Assembly: GCF_900169175.1 (NCBI RefSeq)
Contig: NZ_FXZM01000010.1
Location: 1 to 64,000, forward strand
From: Brevibacterium jeotgali
Lineage (GTDB): Bacteria > Actinomycetota > Actinomycetes > Actinomycetales > Brevibacteriaceae
Length of the DNA: 64,000 bases
Direction: 5' to 3'
Below are positions 8,218 through 16,821 of the stretch, one piece after another. The notes under the pieces were generated by a model. The model ran no database searches. It was not told where the DNA came from and saw only the letters and a list, made by a program, of their open reading frames with translations. The translations under genes and the position numbers were made by a program. Position 1 is the first letter of the stretch. Each line of letters opens with the position of its first letter.

Positions 8218-8369
8218 GCGGTGATCCGACACCCGTCCCGGGTGGTGGCGTGCCGATCCGCCAGTGGGAGGAAGCGCTCACCGAGCTCGATGAGAGCCCA
8301 CCGGAGGAGCGGGGCGACCGGACCCACGCACTCCTCTCCCGCCTCGAAGACGCGCTCGAGGCACTCTGA
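8214..8369 (+). CDS. Small conserved protein between HAD phosphatase and tlyA (51 aa)
   Basis: A 51-codon ORF that starts at ATG 8214, overlapping the phosphatase stop by 4 bp, and ends with TGA at 8367-8369, one base before the tlyA GTG. The product has a flexible Gly/Pro start, then an amphipathic acidic helix (IRQWEEALTELDES) and a Leu-rich end (LLSRLEDALEAL). A short ORF of similar size (Rv1693) sits in exactly this slot in Mycobacterium, so I treat it as real. It is below the size many gene finders report. The function is unknown; the helices suggest a protein-binding partner. Confidence 0.7.
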   Translation: MSGDPTPVPGGGVPIRQWEEALTELDESPPEERGDRTHALLSRLEDALEAL

Positions 8370-8370
8370 C

Positions 8371-9282
8371 GTGCCTGCGGAGCGTGCGCACACCGCGGGC
8401 AGACTCGACACCGTGCTCGTGGGCCTCGGGCTCGTCGACTCCCGCAACCGCGCGGCACGGGAGATCCGCGCAGGGCGGGTGACCGTCGACGGCGGACTCG
8501 TCGTGCGACCGTCCTCATCCATCACCGTGGGCTCCCTCGTCGCGGTCGACGATCCGGAGCACTGGGTGGCGCGCAGCGCGCACAAGCTCCTGGGGGCGCT
8601 GGAGGACCTGGGTGCCGCCCCGGCGGTGCGCGGTGCAGTGTGCCTCGACGCGGGAGCCTCCACCGGGGGCTTCACCCAAGTGCTGCTGGAGCACGACGCG
8701 GCGGCCGTCCACGCGGTCGACGTGGGCCACGGCCAGCTCGTTCCGCGGATCGCCGGTGACGGGCGCGTGCACGATCTGCCCGGTACCAACGTCCGGACGC
8801 TCGACCGGACGCATCTGGCCGCAGCCCCGGCGCCTCCCTTCCACGCGGACGGGACGGTGGACCTCGTCGTCGCCGATCTCTCGTTCATCTCACTGACGCT
8901 CGTGCTCGATGCGCTGCTGTCCGTCGTCCGCGACGGGGCACTGCTCCTGCTCATGGTGAAGCCTCAGTTCGAACTCGGCAGGGGCGCCCTCGACAAGCAC
9001 GGTGTGGTGACGGACGCCGATGACCGGACGCGCGCGCTCGAGAGAGTCAGCACTGCGCTCACCGCGGCGGGTGCGCAGATCTGCGGGACCGCGCCGTCCC
9101 GGCTGCCGGGCCCCGCCGGCAACGTCGAGCACTTCGTCCTCGCCCGCGCGAACGCGCCCACTGCCCCCGCCACGTCGGCCGCAGGCCTCGCCGCTGTAGC
9201 ATCGGCTACCGTGGAACGCGGCACAGACCCCCGGGGGAGTGCCGACCACGTCCCTGCAACCGCGCCGGAGGAGGCCCCGTGA
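8371..9282 (+). CDS. tlyA: TlyA family rRNA 2'-O-methyltransferase
   Basis: A 303-residue protein with an N-terminal S4 RNA-binding domain (about 10-60) and an FtsJ-like SAM methyltransferase domain. The SAM motif is LDAGASTGGF (92-101). Lys72, the Asp of VVADLSFISL and the Lys of MVKPQFE make the K-D-K part of the catalytic set. TlyA methylates C1409 of 16S and C1920 of 23S rRNA in mycobacteria, making ribosomes capreomycin sensitive. The GTG start at 8371 follows the small ORF stop directly and gives the right S4 start. The stop overlaps the NAD kinase GTG by 4 bp. Confidence 0.95.
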   Translation: MPAERAHTAGRLDTVLVGLGLVDSRNRAAREIRAGRVTVDGGLVVRPSSSITVGSLVAVDDPEHWVARSAHKLLGALEDLGAAPAVRGAVCLDAGASTGGFTQVLLEHDAAAVHAVDVGHGQLVPRIAGDGRVHDLPGTNVRTLDRTHLAAAPAPPFHADGTVDLVVADLSFISLTLVLDALLSVVRDGALLLLMVKPQFELGRGALDKHGVVTDADDRTRALERVSTALTAAGAQICGTAPSRLPGPAGNVEHFVLARANAPTAPATSAAGLAAVASATVERGTDPRGSADHVPATAPEEAP

Positions 9283-10205
9283 CCAGACGGATGATGATCG
9301 ACCTCCACCCCCGTCGTGAGAACGCCCGCAAAGCCGCCGAACTGGTGTGCGCCGCACTCGCGGAGAACGGCATCGTCCCCGTGATGTCGCGATCCGCGCA
9401 CGATGCGCTGTCCTCGTACGGCGACGTGCATCCCAACGGGACGGAGATCGTCGACGACTGCGCACTGGGAGTCGCAGCGGCCGACTGCGAACTCATCATG
9501 GTGCTGGGCGGCGACGGGACGATCCTGCGCGCGGCCGAACGATTCCATTCCTTCGACGTGCCCGTCATGGGCATCAATCTGGGCCACGTGGGGTTCCTCG
9601 CGGAGAGCGAGTCCGCGGACATGGAGGAGACGGTCCGACGCGCCGTTGCCCGCGACTACGACATCGAGCAGCGCATGAGCCTCGACATCACCGTCCGCGT
9701 GGACGGTGAGATCGTGCATCGTGCCTGGGCGCTCAACGAGGCGACGGTGGAGAAGGGGCCGGACACGCAGATGATCGAGCTCAGCATCGGCATCGACGAC
9801 CGCCCCGTCTCCACATTCGGCTGCGACGGGGCGATCGTCGCCACCCCCACCGGATCGACCGCGTATGCGTTCTCCGCAGGCGGCCCGATCGTCTGGCCGG
9901 ACGTCGAAGCCCTGCTCATGGTTCCGATCAGCGCGCACGCACTCTTCGCGAAGCCGCTCGTGACGGGACCGTCGTCCGTCATCGCAGTCGAGCACGTCGC
10001 GCGCCATCTCGGTGAGTCCGCCGTGCTCTGGTGCGACGGCAGGGTGGAGCTCGACCTGCCCAGCGGTGCACACATCGAAGCCTGCCGTTCCGCGCAGCCG
10101 CTCACGCTCGCGCGCATGCAGCGGGGGCCCTTCTCCGACCGCCTCGTGCGGAAGTTCCAGCTTCCCGTGGACGGCTGGAGGGGACCGGCAGGGGAGGCGA
10201 CGTGA
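9279..10205 (+). CDS. nadK: NAD kinase
   Basis: A 308-residue ATP/polyphosphate-NAD kinase that makes NADP. The GGDGT motif (77-81), the ALNEATVEKG substrate loop and TPTGSTAYAFSAGGPIV are all intact. GTG 9279 has a strong GGAGGAGG site 4 nt upstream inside tlyA, and the gene overlaps both neighbours by 4 bp. The tlyA-nadK-recN order is a classic actinobacterial operon. Confidence 0.97.
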   Translation: MTRRMMIDLHPRRENARKAAELVCAALAENGIVPVMSRSAHDALSSYGDVHPNGTEIVDDCALGVAAADCELIMVLGGDGTILRAAERFHSFDVPVMGINLGHVGFLAESESADMEETVRRAVARDYDIEQRMSLDITVRVDGEIVHRAWALNEATVEKGPDTQMIELSIGIDDRPVSTFGCDGAIVATPTGSTAYAFSAGGPIVWPDVEALLMVPISAHALFAKPLVTGPSSVIAVEHVARHLGESAVLWCDGRVELDLPSGAHIEACRSAQPLTLARMQRGPFSDRLVRKFQLPVDGWRGPAGEAT

Positions 10206-11917
10206 TCTCTTCGATCGGAATCGAGAACCTGGGAGTCATCACCTCCGCCCACATCGACCTGGGGGCCGGGCTCACAGCGGTGACGGGTGAGACCGGAGCC
10301 GGGAAGACGATGTTCGTCACCGCTCTGGATCTGCTCACCGGGGCGCGCGCGGATGCGTCGACAGTGCGCCGCGATGCGGACCGCGCGGTCGTCGAAGGCG
10401 TCTTCGCCCTCCCGCAGGACCGCCGCACCGCGGCAGACCGGATCGTCGAAGCCGGCGGCGACGCCGACGACGAAGCAGTCCTCACCCGGATCCTCCCGCG
10501 TGACGGCCGTGCCCGTGCCACCGCGGGCGGCAGGACGGTGCCTGCCGGGGTGCTCCGCGACGTGGGTCGGGAACTGGTGAGCATGCACGGACAGGCAGAG
10601 CAGCTCACCCTCCGGGCACAGGCCCAGCAGCGTGAGCTGCTCGATGCCCTCACCGGCGAGGACGGAGCCGCCGCCCGCGCCGAGTACGCGGAGGCCTTCG
10701 CAGAGCACCGACGACTCACCGATGAGCTGCGCAGACTCGAGAGCACCCGGTCCGAACGGGCAGCACGGATGGACTTCCTGCGGAATGCGCTCGAAGCGAT
10801 CGACGCGGTCCGTCCCACCGAGGGCGAGGACGAGGAGCTTGCGGCACTGGCCGCGCGTCTGGGTGCTGCGGAGGAGCTGCAGCAGGCGGCCGGCCGGGCC
10901 CACGACCTCATCATGGGCAGCGACTGGGACGACGCGGAGAGCGCGACCGCGCTCGTCGCGCAGGCCTCGGAGTCATTGTCACGCGCAGCGTCCGTCGACG
11001 CGACGCTGACGGACGCGGCCCGTTCGCTCGAGGACGTGTCGGTCCGCATGGCGGATGCCGGAGCGGACCTCTCGTCCTACCTCGCCGGATTCGGCGACGA
11101 CGAGGGGATGTCGCTCGAGGACGCTGAGGCTCGACGAGCAGAGATCTCGTCGCTGAACGCCTACGGGGAGGACCTCGAGGCGGTCCTCGCCTTCGAGGAG
11201 CAGGCGGGTCGTGAGCTGCTCGACCTCGAGAACTCGGAGGCGAGCCTGGGAGACATGGACGGGACCGTGGCAGCGGCGCATGCGCGGCTCGACGAAGCCG
11301 CAGTCGCACTGCGCGAGGTCCGCACCCGCTCGGCGGAGGAGTTCTCCGCGTCCGTCGGGGACGAGCTCGCGGCACTCGCGATGCCCCACGCCTCCCTGAG
11401 CTTCGCCGTCACGCAGACGACCCCCGCAGCGCACGGCGCGGACGACGTGCGCCTGCTCTTCAGCTCGCACGCAGCCGCAGCGCCCGCGGACATCGGGAAG
11501 ACCGCATCCGGCGGCGAGCTGTCCCGGGTGATGCTCGCGATCGAGGTCGTGCGAGCGCGGACGGAGCGGTTCCCCACCTTCGTCTTCGACGAGGTCGATG
11601 CAGGCGTCGGAGGAGCCGCAGCAGTCGAGATCGGGCGACGACTCGCCCGACTGGCATCGGGCTCACAAGTCATTGTCGTCACACATCTTCCCCAGGTCGC
11701 AGCATGGGCCGACCACCACGTCGTCGTCCGCAAGACCGACGAGGGGACCGGAGCGGTGTCGGGCGTGCGGGAGCTGGGCGGGGAGGACCGCACGGAGGAG
11801 CTCGCTCGGATGCTCGCGGGAGTGTCCGGCTCCGCCTCCGCCCGCGCGCACGCAGAGGAGCTGCTGAGCGACGCGGAGTCCGAGAAGGCGCGCTTCCGAG
11901 TGGAGCTGATGGGATGA
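10202..11917 (+). CDS. recN: DNA repair protein RecN
   Basis: A 571-residue SMC-like ATPase used in double-strand break repair. Walker A is GETGAGKT (29-36). The middle is coiled coil with the usual Asp/Glu/Ala-rich segments. The ABC signature is SGGELSRVMLAIE, Walker B is TFVFDEVDAGVGG, and the switch is VVTHLPQVAAWAD. Length is normal for the family. GTG 10202 overlaps the NAD kinase stop; GGGAGG lies a few bases upstream. Confidence 0.96.
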   Translation: MISSIGIENLGVITSAHIDLGAGLTAVTGETGAGKTMFVTALDLLTGARADASTVRRDADRAVVEGVFALPQDRRTAADRIVEAGGDADDEAVLTRILPRDGRARATAGGRTVPAGVLRDVGRELVSMHGQAEQLTLRAQAQQRELLDALTGEDGAAARAEYAEAFAEHRRLTDELRRLESTRSERAARMDFLRNALEAIDAVRPTEGEDEELAALAARLGAAEELQQAAGRAHDLIMGSDWDDAESATALVAQASESLSRAASVDATLTDAARSLEDVSVRMADAGADLSSYLAGFGDDEGMSLEDAEARRAEISSLNAYGEDLEAVLAFEEQAGRELLDLENSEASLGDMDGTVAAAHARLDEAAVALREVRTRSAEEFSASVGDELAALAMPHASLSFAVTQTTPAAHGADDVRLLFSSHAAAAPADIGKTASGGELSRVMLAIEVVRARTERFPTFVFDEVDAGVGGAAAVEIGRRLARLASGSQVIVVTHLPQVAAWADHHVVVRKTDEGTGAVSGVRELGGEDRTEELARMLAGVSGSASARAHAEELLSDAESEKARFRVELMG

Positions 11918-11927
11918 TGTCCTCATC

Positions 11928-13202
11928 ATGACTCAGCGCAAGACCCGAGAGCGCGTGGAGACGGATGCACCGGTCGGACCGACCGCGGCCCGGATCGACA
12001 GACGCACGAAAGACCTCACGAAGCGGCTCCAGCCCGGCGACATCGCGGTGATCCGCCACTCGGACATCGACCGCGTGTCCGCAGAGGCCCTTGTCGACTG
12101 CCGCCCTGCGGCGGTCGTCAACGCCCACCGGTCGGTGTCCGGCGCCTACCCGAATCTGGGGCCCGGCATCATCGTCGCCGCCGGGATCCCACTCGTCGAC
12201 GACGTGGGGGAGGAGCTCTTCGAGGACCTCATCGAGGAGGGCGAGGAGCTTGCTCTCGAGGGCGGAGACCTGGTGCGCGGGGAGACCGTCATCGCCTCGG
12301 GCACGGTGCAGACGAAGTCGTCCATCGAGAACGCGATGGAGGTGGCGGAGACCGGGATGAACACCGTGCTCGCGGACTTCGTCGCGAACACGGTGGAGTA
12401 CATCCAGAAGGACTCCGACCTCCTGGACGACGGCCTCGAGGTCCCGCAGGTGCGCACCGCCTTCGAAGGACGCCACGCACTCATCGTGGTCCGCGGGTAC
12501 CACTACAAGGAGGACCTCGCGACGCTCCGCCCGTACATCCGGGAGCAGCGTCCCGTCCTCATCGGTGTGGATGGGGGAGCGGACGCGATCATGGAGGCCG
12601 GTCACCGTCCGGACATGATCGTCGGCGACATGGATTCCGTGTCGGATGCGGCCCTCACCAGCGGCGCGGAGCTCGTGGTCCACGCGTACCGGGACGGCAA
12701 CGCCCCGGGCGTCGAACGCGTCAGCGATCTCGGCATGGACTCCGTCACGTTCGCGGCATCGGGAACGAGCGAGGACATCGCCATGCTGCTGGCCGATGAC
12801 AAGGGCGCGCAGCTCATCGTCGCCGTCGGCACGCACGACACGCTCATCGAGTTCCTCGACAAGGGCCGCAAGGGCATGGCCTCGACGTTCCTCACCCGTC
12901 TGCGCGTCGGCAGCAAGCTGCTCGATGCGAAGGGCGTCTCGCTGCTCTACCGGCAGCGGATCGGCACGGGACAGCTCATGCTCCTCGCGCTCGCAGGCGT
13001 CGTCGCACTGGTCGCGGCGATGTCCGCGACCGCCGCGGGGCAGACCGCGTTCGGGCTCGTCGCCGCCCAGTTCGACGGCTTCTTCCAGTGGCTGGGATCG
13101 CTGTTCGGCGACCCGACCGCCGACTCCCTGTCCGCACGTCCCGCGCCCGAGGCACTCGCCCACCTCGACGACCCTGACCTCGGAGGACTGAGCTCACCGT
13201 GA
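11928..13202 (+). CDS. steA: Cytokinetic ring protein SteA
   Basis: A 424-residue protein with a thiamine-pyrophosphokinase-like fold lacking a full catalytic site; DGGADAIMEAG and MIVGDMDSVSD are readable around 210-235. A transmembrane helix (LMLLALAGVVALVAAM) lies near residue 350, followed by a short tail. In Corynebacterium glutamicum SteA forms a membrane complex with SteB that localises to the division site and affects cell separation; this is the Rv1697 position in mycobacteria. It overlaps steB by 4 bp, as expected of a complex. Confidence 0.88.
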   Translation: MTQRKTRERVETDAPVGPTAARIDRRTKDLTKRLQPGDIAVIRHSDIDRVSAEALVDCRPAAVVNAHRSVSGAYPNLGPGIIVAAGIPLVDDVGEELFEDLIEEGEELALEGGDLVRGETVIASGTVQTKSSIENAMEVAETGMNTVLADFVANTVEYIQKDSDLLDDGLEVPQVRTAFEGRHALIVVRGYHYKEDLATLRPYIREQRPVLIGVDGGADAIMEAGHRPDMIVGDMDSVSDAALTSGAELVVHAYRDGNAPGVERVSDLGMDSVTFAASGTSEDIAMLLADDKGAQLIVAVGTHDTLIEFLDKGRKGMASTFLTRLRVGSKLLDAKGVSLLYRQRIGTGQLMLLALAGVVALVAAMSATAAGQTAFGLVAAQFDGFFQWLGSLFGDPTADSLSARPAPEALAHLDDPDLGGLSSP

Positions 13203-14203
13203 TCGACTTCCGCTACCACCTCGTCTCGCTCATCTCGGTGTTCCTGGCGCTCGCCGTCGGGATCGTCCTGGGCGCCGGCCCCCTGCAGGGGCCGATCGGC
13301 AGCTCCCTCCAGTCACAGGTCGATGCGCTGCGCACCGACCGCGACACCCTGCGCACGGAGCTCGACGAGGCACGCACGCACATGGAGCAGACCGCGGCAT
13401 TCGTCGACGCGACGGCGTCGGACCTCATCGCGGATTCCCTGTCGGACCGATCGGTGACGCTCGTCCGCCTGGCGGGGGCCGACAACGACGCGGCCGACGC
13501 TGCGAGCGCACGCGCAGAGGAGGCGGGCGGCAGCATCGCGTCGGACGTGAGCCTGGACGACGACGCCTTCGCGGCCGCCGACGCAGAGCTCCTCACCGCG
13601 CTGCGCGATGCCGACGACTCGCTGCCGGAGGACGACTCCGCTGTCATGGGTGCGGCGCTCGCGAAGGCTCTGGGTGCCCAGACACAGGTCGTGGAGGAGA
13701 ACGCGCCGGCGTCGCCCGCGGACTCGGCAGATGACACGGAGGAGTCGGCCGACTCCCGGCAGGCCGCGTCGCAGGATCTCTTCGGGATCCTGTCGGATGC
13801 GGAACGGATCGCGGGCGGGCAGTGGGCCGAGGCCGATGCCGCCGTCGTGATCGCTCCGTCCCTGCAGCAGGATGCCGCAGCCGAGCCCACACCGTCCGCC
13901 ACACCGTCTCCCACTGCCGAGGCGGCTGCGGCACCCGCCGATCCGGTCGCGATCCACGCCGATTTCAGCTCTGCGCTCGCGGGCGAGACCGTCGTCGTGG
14001 TCGCCGGGCCCTCCGCGTCCGCGACAGGGGGACTGCTCGCGACACTGCGCTCCGACCGAGTCGACCTGTCGACCGTCGACGGCACGGATCTGTCGACCGG
14101 TCCCGCCCTCATCCCGCTGGTCGTCGAGGCGGCGATCGATGGTTCGTTCGGGGACTACGGCACCGCTCAGGGTGCGACGGCGGTCCTGCCGGAGCGCGCG
14201 TGA
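13199..14203 (+). CDS. steB: SteB / MctB family membrane protein
   Basis: A 334-residue protein that opens with the family signature MIDFRYHLVSLISVFLAL, an N-terminal transmembrane helix, followed by coiled coil (about 45-75) and a large extracytoplasmic domain with an Ala/Pro/Thr-rich linker near residues 220-245. The family is called MctB (copper transport) in M. tuberculosis and SteB (partner of SteA at the septum) in C. glutamicum. The 4-bp overlap with steA favours the division role here. The start is GTG 13199. Confidence 0.87.
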   Translation: MIDFRYHLVSLISVFLALAVGIVLGAGPLQGPIGSSLQSQVDALRTDRDTLRTELDEARTHMEQTAAFVDATASDLIADSLSDRSVTLVRLAGADNDAADAASARAEEAGGSIASDVSLDDDAFAAADAELLTALRDADDSLPEDDSAVMGAALAKALGAQTQVVEENAPASPADSADDTEESADSRQAASQDLFGILSDAERIAGGQWAEADAAVVIAPSLQQDAAAEPTPSATPSPTAEAAAAPADPVAIHADFSSALAGETVVVVAGPSASATGGLLATLRSDRVDLSTVDGTDLSTGPALIPLVVEAAIDGSFGDYGTAQGATAVLPERA

Positions 14204-15084
14204 GCAGCCGAGGCGCACGGACGCTGCTGCCTGCTGGGCTGGCAGCGACGGTCGCCGCCGGTGTGATGCGAGCCCGTGCGCGAGCGGACGCGCGGTGGCC
14301 GCGCCTGGTGCGCGAGAACCATGCCGGCCGTCCCGTGTCGCTGCTCGAAGGGCCGGCCGCGAGCGCCGGCCTGCTCGCAGCCGCGGCGTGCGTCCCGGGG
14401 GCGACTGGGAAGTCCGCGGCACTCATCGCTGTCGGGACCGCAGGGGTGCTGGGAGCGGTCGATGACTTCGCGGAGTCCGGTGCCTCGAAGGGCCTGCGCG
14501 GACACCTCGGTGCACTGGCGCGCGGCACCGTCACGACCGGCGGGCTGAAGGTCATCGGCATTCCCGTCGCCGCCGTCGGCGCGGGTGTGCTCCTGCGGAC
14601 GGATGCGACATCGCCCCTCGGCCGGCTGGCAGATGCAGTGCTCGCCGGCGGCGTGGTCGCGGGCACCGCGAACCTGCTCAATCTGCTCGACCTGCGTCCC
14701 GGGCGCGCGCTCAAGGCCGGGCTCGTGATGGTCGCGGCCCAGACCGTCATCGACATGGTCCCCGGAACGCGCGAGGATTCTACGGGCGCAGCTCTGCGGT
14801 CCGAGCGGGAGGCGGGTTCGCAGATGCTCTCCAGCGGCGTGCTCGGCACCACCGCGACGCTGCTGCGGGACGACCTCGCGGGGGCGACCATGCTCGGCGA
14901 TGCCGGTGCCAACGCCCTGGGCGCGGCGATCGGCATGCGCAGTGCGCTCACCGCGTCCCGCCCTCGGCTGGTCTGCGAACTCGCGATCCTCGCAGCCCTG
15001 ACGCTGGCGAGCGAGCGCGTCTCGTTCACCCGCGTCATCGAGTCGACACCGGGCCTGCGCCACCTCGACGCGCTGGGTCGCTGA
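14200..15084 (+). CDS. MraY/WecA-like polyprenyl-phosphate phosphoglycosyltransferase
   Basis: A 294-residue polytopic protein. Three hallmarks of the MraY/WecA superfamily are visible: an Asp pair in GAVDDFAES (about residue 87), the NLLNLLD loop near 160, and LGDAGANALGAAIG near 232 (the GDxG motif). These enzymes transfer a sugar-1-phosphate to a polyprenyl phosphate on the inner membrane face. It is shorter and more divergent than true MraY and lies outside any dcw cluster, so another lipid-linked glycan is likely. The start overlaps the steB stop by 4 bp and the stop overlaps murJ by one base, tying it to both. Confidence 0.75.
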   Translation: MSSRGARTLLPAGLAATVAAGVMRARARADARWPRLVRENHAGRPVSLLEGPAASAGLLAAAACVPGATGKSAALIAVGTAGVLGAVDDFAESGASKGLRGHLGALARGTVTTGGLKVIGIPVAAVGAGVLLRTDATSPLGRLADAVLAGGVVAGTANLLNLLDLRPGRALKAGLVMVAAQTVIDMVPGTREDSTGAALRSEREAGSQMLSSGVLGTTATLLRDDLAGATMLGDAGANALGAAIGMRSALTASRPRLVCELAILAALTLASERVSFTRVIESTPGLRHLDALGR

Positions 15085-16703
15085 TGCCGCGGCTGCTGCG
15101 CTTCGTCGCGTCGGCCGCACTCCTCGTCTCCGTCGCGACGCTCCTGTCACGACTGGTGGGCTTCGGCCGGCTGCTCGTCTTCTCACCGTCCGTGGGCGCA
15201 GGTGCGATCGGGACTGCCTACCAGTCGGCCAACCAGGTGCCGAACATCCTCTACGAGGTGATCGCCGGAGGCGCTCTCGCGGGTGCCGTCGTGCCGCTGC
15301 TGGCGGGCCCGCTGGCACGCGCTGACACGGCGACCGCTTCCCGCATCGCGTCCGCGCTCCTCACCTGGTCCGTGTCTCTCACACTGCCGCTCGCCGTCCT
15401 CATCGTGGTCTTTCGGGAGCAGATCGCCGGAGCCGTACTCGACCACGAGTCGGAGGTCGCCTACGGGGCCGGGTTCCTGCTCATGTTCGCGCCCCAGCTG
15501 GTGCTCTACGCGATCGGCGGAGTGCTGACCGGAGTGCTGCAGGCACATCGGCGCTTCCTCTGGCCCGCATTCATGCCGCTGGTCTCCAGTCTGATCGTCA
15601 TCGGCGTCTACGTGGGCTACGCCCGTCTGCGCGGGCCCGAAGTCGCGACCGAGGACCCGGCGGCGCTGGCGCTGCTGGGCTGGGGGACGACGGCGGGCGT
15701 GGTCGCCCTCGCTCTGCCGCTGGCGCTCCCGACTCTGCGCACCGGACTGCGTATCCGTTCGGCGTGGCGGTTCCCCGCCGGTGTCGCCGCTCGCGCCGTG
15801 CGACTCGCGGCCGCAGGAATGACAGTCCTCCTCGCGCAGCAGGCGGCGACGCTGATGATCATGGTCGTCTCCAACAACGTCGGCGGGACCGGCGTGTTCG
15901 TCGTCTTCAGCTACATCCAGGCCGTCTACCTGCTCCCGTATGCCGTGCTCGCCATCCCCGTGGCCACCGTCGCGTTCCCGCGCCTGTCGGAGTTGGCGGC
16001 CTCCGCCCGCACGCGCAGCACGGAACCCTCGCTGCCCGAGGACGTCGACGCGGCGATCGCGAAGACCTCGCGCCTCGTCCTGGCGCTCGGCTTCGCCGGA
16101 GCGGCACTGCTGATCGCGGCCGCGACCCCACTGGAGGACTTCTTCTCGACCCGCGACGCGGCGAGCGGGGACTCCCCTGAGCTCTTCGCCGCGCTGGGAG
16201 ACGCCGTCCGCGTCATCGCATGGGCGGTGCCGGGCTGGTGCTTCGTCGCGTGGGGCACCCGGGTGTTCTACGCCCTGGAGCGGTCTCGGACCGCTGCGAT
16301 CGCGACAGCGGTGGGCTGGAGCGCCGTCGCCCTGAGCGTCGTGGCGGGTATCCCCCTCGTCGGGGAGGACCCCGCTCCGCGCACGCTCGTCCTCCTGGGT
16401 GCTGCGCACGTCATCGGTATGACGCTCGCGGCCGCGGGGCTCATCGGCGGCATCCTCCGCGTGCGCGGCCGCGCCTCAGCCGCAGGGATCCCCCGCACCC
16501 TCGTCGTCGCGTCAGTCGGAGCCGTGCTGGGAGCTGCTGTCGGATCTCTGACGGCGTCGAGCCTGGGCACGGTCGTCGGCACGTCCTCGGCGGCGGCCGT
16601 CGCCGCCGGTGCCACCGGCGGCACGGCTGCGCTGGTGGTGGTCCTCGCGGTCGTGGCGCTCGCAGACCGCGGGACGCTCGCGCACGTGCGCGGACTGCGC
16701 TGA
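15084..16703 (+). CDS. murJ: MurJ/MviN-family lipid II flippase
   Basis: A 539-residue, roughly 14-helix MOP-superfamily flippase. The N-terminal stretch with SRLVGFGRLLVFS and the NQVPNILYEVIAGGAL segment match MurJ, which moves lipid-linked peptidoglycan precursors outward. It lacks the kinase-like/extracellular extensions of mycobacterial MviN. The gene overlaps the MraY-like gene (TGATG). Micrococcales usually have a MurJ near the origin; whether this is the only copy cannot be told from the window. Confidence 0.88.
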   Translation: MPRLLRFVASAALLVSVATLLSRLVGFGRLLVFSPSVGAGAIGTAYQSANQVPNILYEVIAGGALAGAVVPLLAGPLARADTATASRIASALLTWSVSLTLPLAVLIVVFREQIAGAVLDHESEVAYGAGFLLMFAPQLVLYAIGGVLTGVLQAHRRFLWPAFMPLVSSLIVIGVYVGYARLRGPEVATEDPAALALLGWGTTAGVVALALPLALPTLRTGLRIRSAWRFPAGVAARAVRLAAAGMTVLLAQQAATLMIMVVSNNVGGTGVFVVFSYIQAVYLLPYAVLAIPVATVAFPRLSELAASARTRSTEPSLPEDVDAAIAKTSRLVLALGFAGAALLIAAATPLEDFFSTRDAASGDSPELFAALGDAVRVIAWAVPGWCFVAWGTRVFYALERSRTAAIATAVGWSAVALSVVAGIPLVGEDPAPRTLVLLGAAHVIGMTLAAAGLIGGILRVRGRASAAGIPRTLVVASVGAVLGAAVGSLTASSLGTVVGTSSAAAVAAGATGGTAALVVVLAVVALADRGTLAHVRGLR

Positions 16704-16753
16704 CGACACACTGGTCCCGGGTGGCGATGCTCCACCGACCGGCCGCGGGGCGA

Positions 16754-16759
16754 TAGCCT
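16754..16759 (+). promoter_or_regulatory. Possible -10 box (TAGCCT)
   Basis: TAGCCT sits in the 118-bp gap between murJ and the GT4 gene, 62 nt before its ATG. It resembles the TAGGCT boxes at 17950 and 22490. A small CCCGC-AGAT-GCGGG hairpin lies between (16771-16784). No -35 is evident. Confidence 0.35.
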
Positions 16760-16821
16760 GGAACCCTGGTCCCGCAGATGCGGGGCCCTGCACCGTCCGG
16801 CGACGTGAAGGGAATCGACGC

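Noticed and set aside
13199..14203. Naming the membrane protein simply a copper transporter
   Set aside because: The MctB label comes from one M. tuberculosis study; overlap with steA and the SteB work in C. glutamicum fit a division role better. No metal motif is visible.
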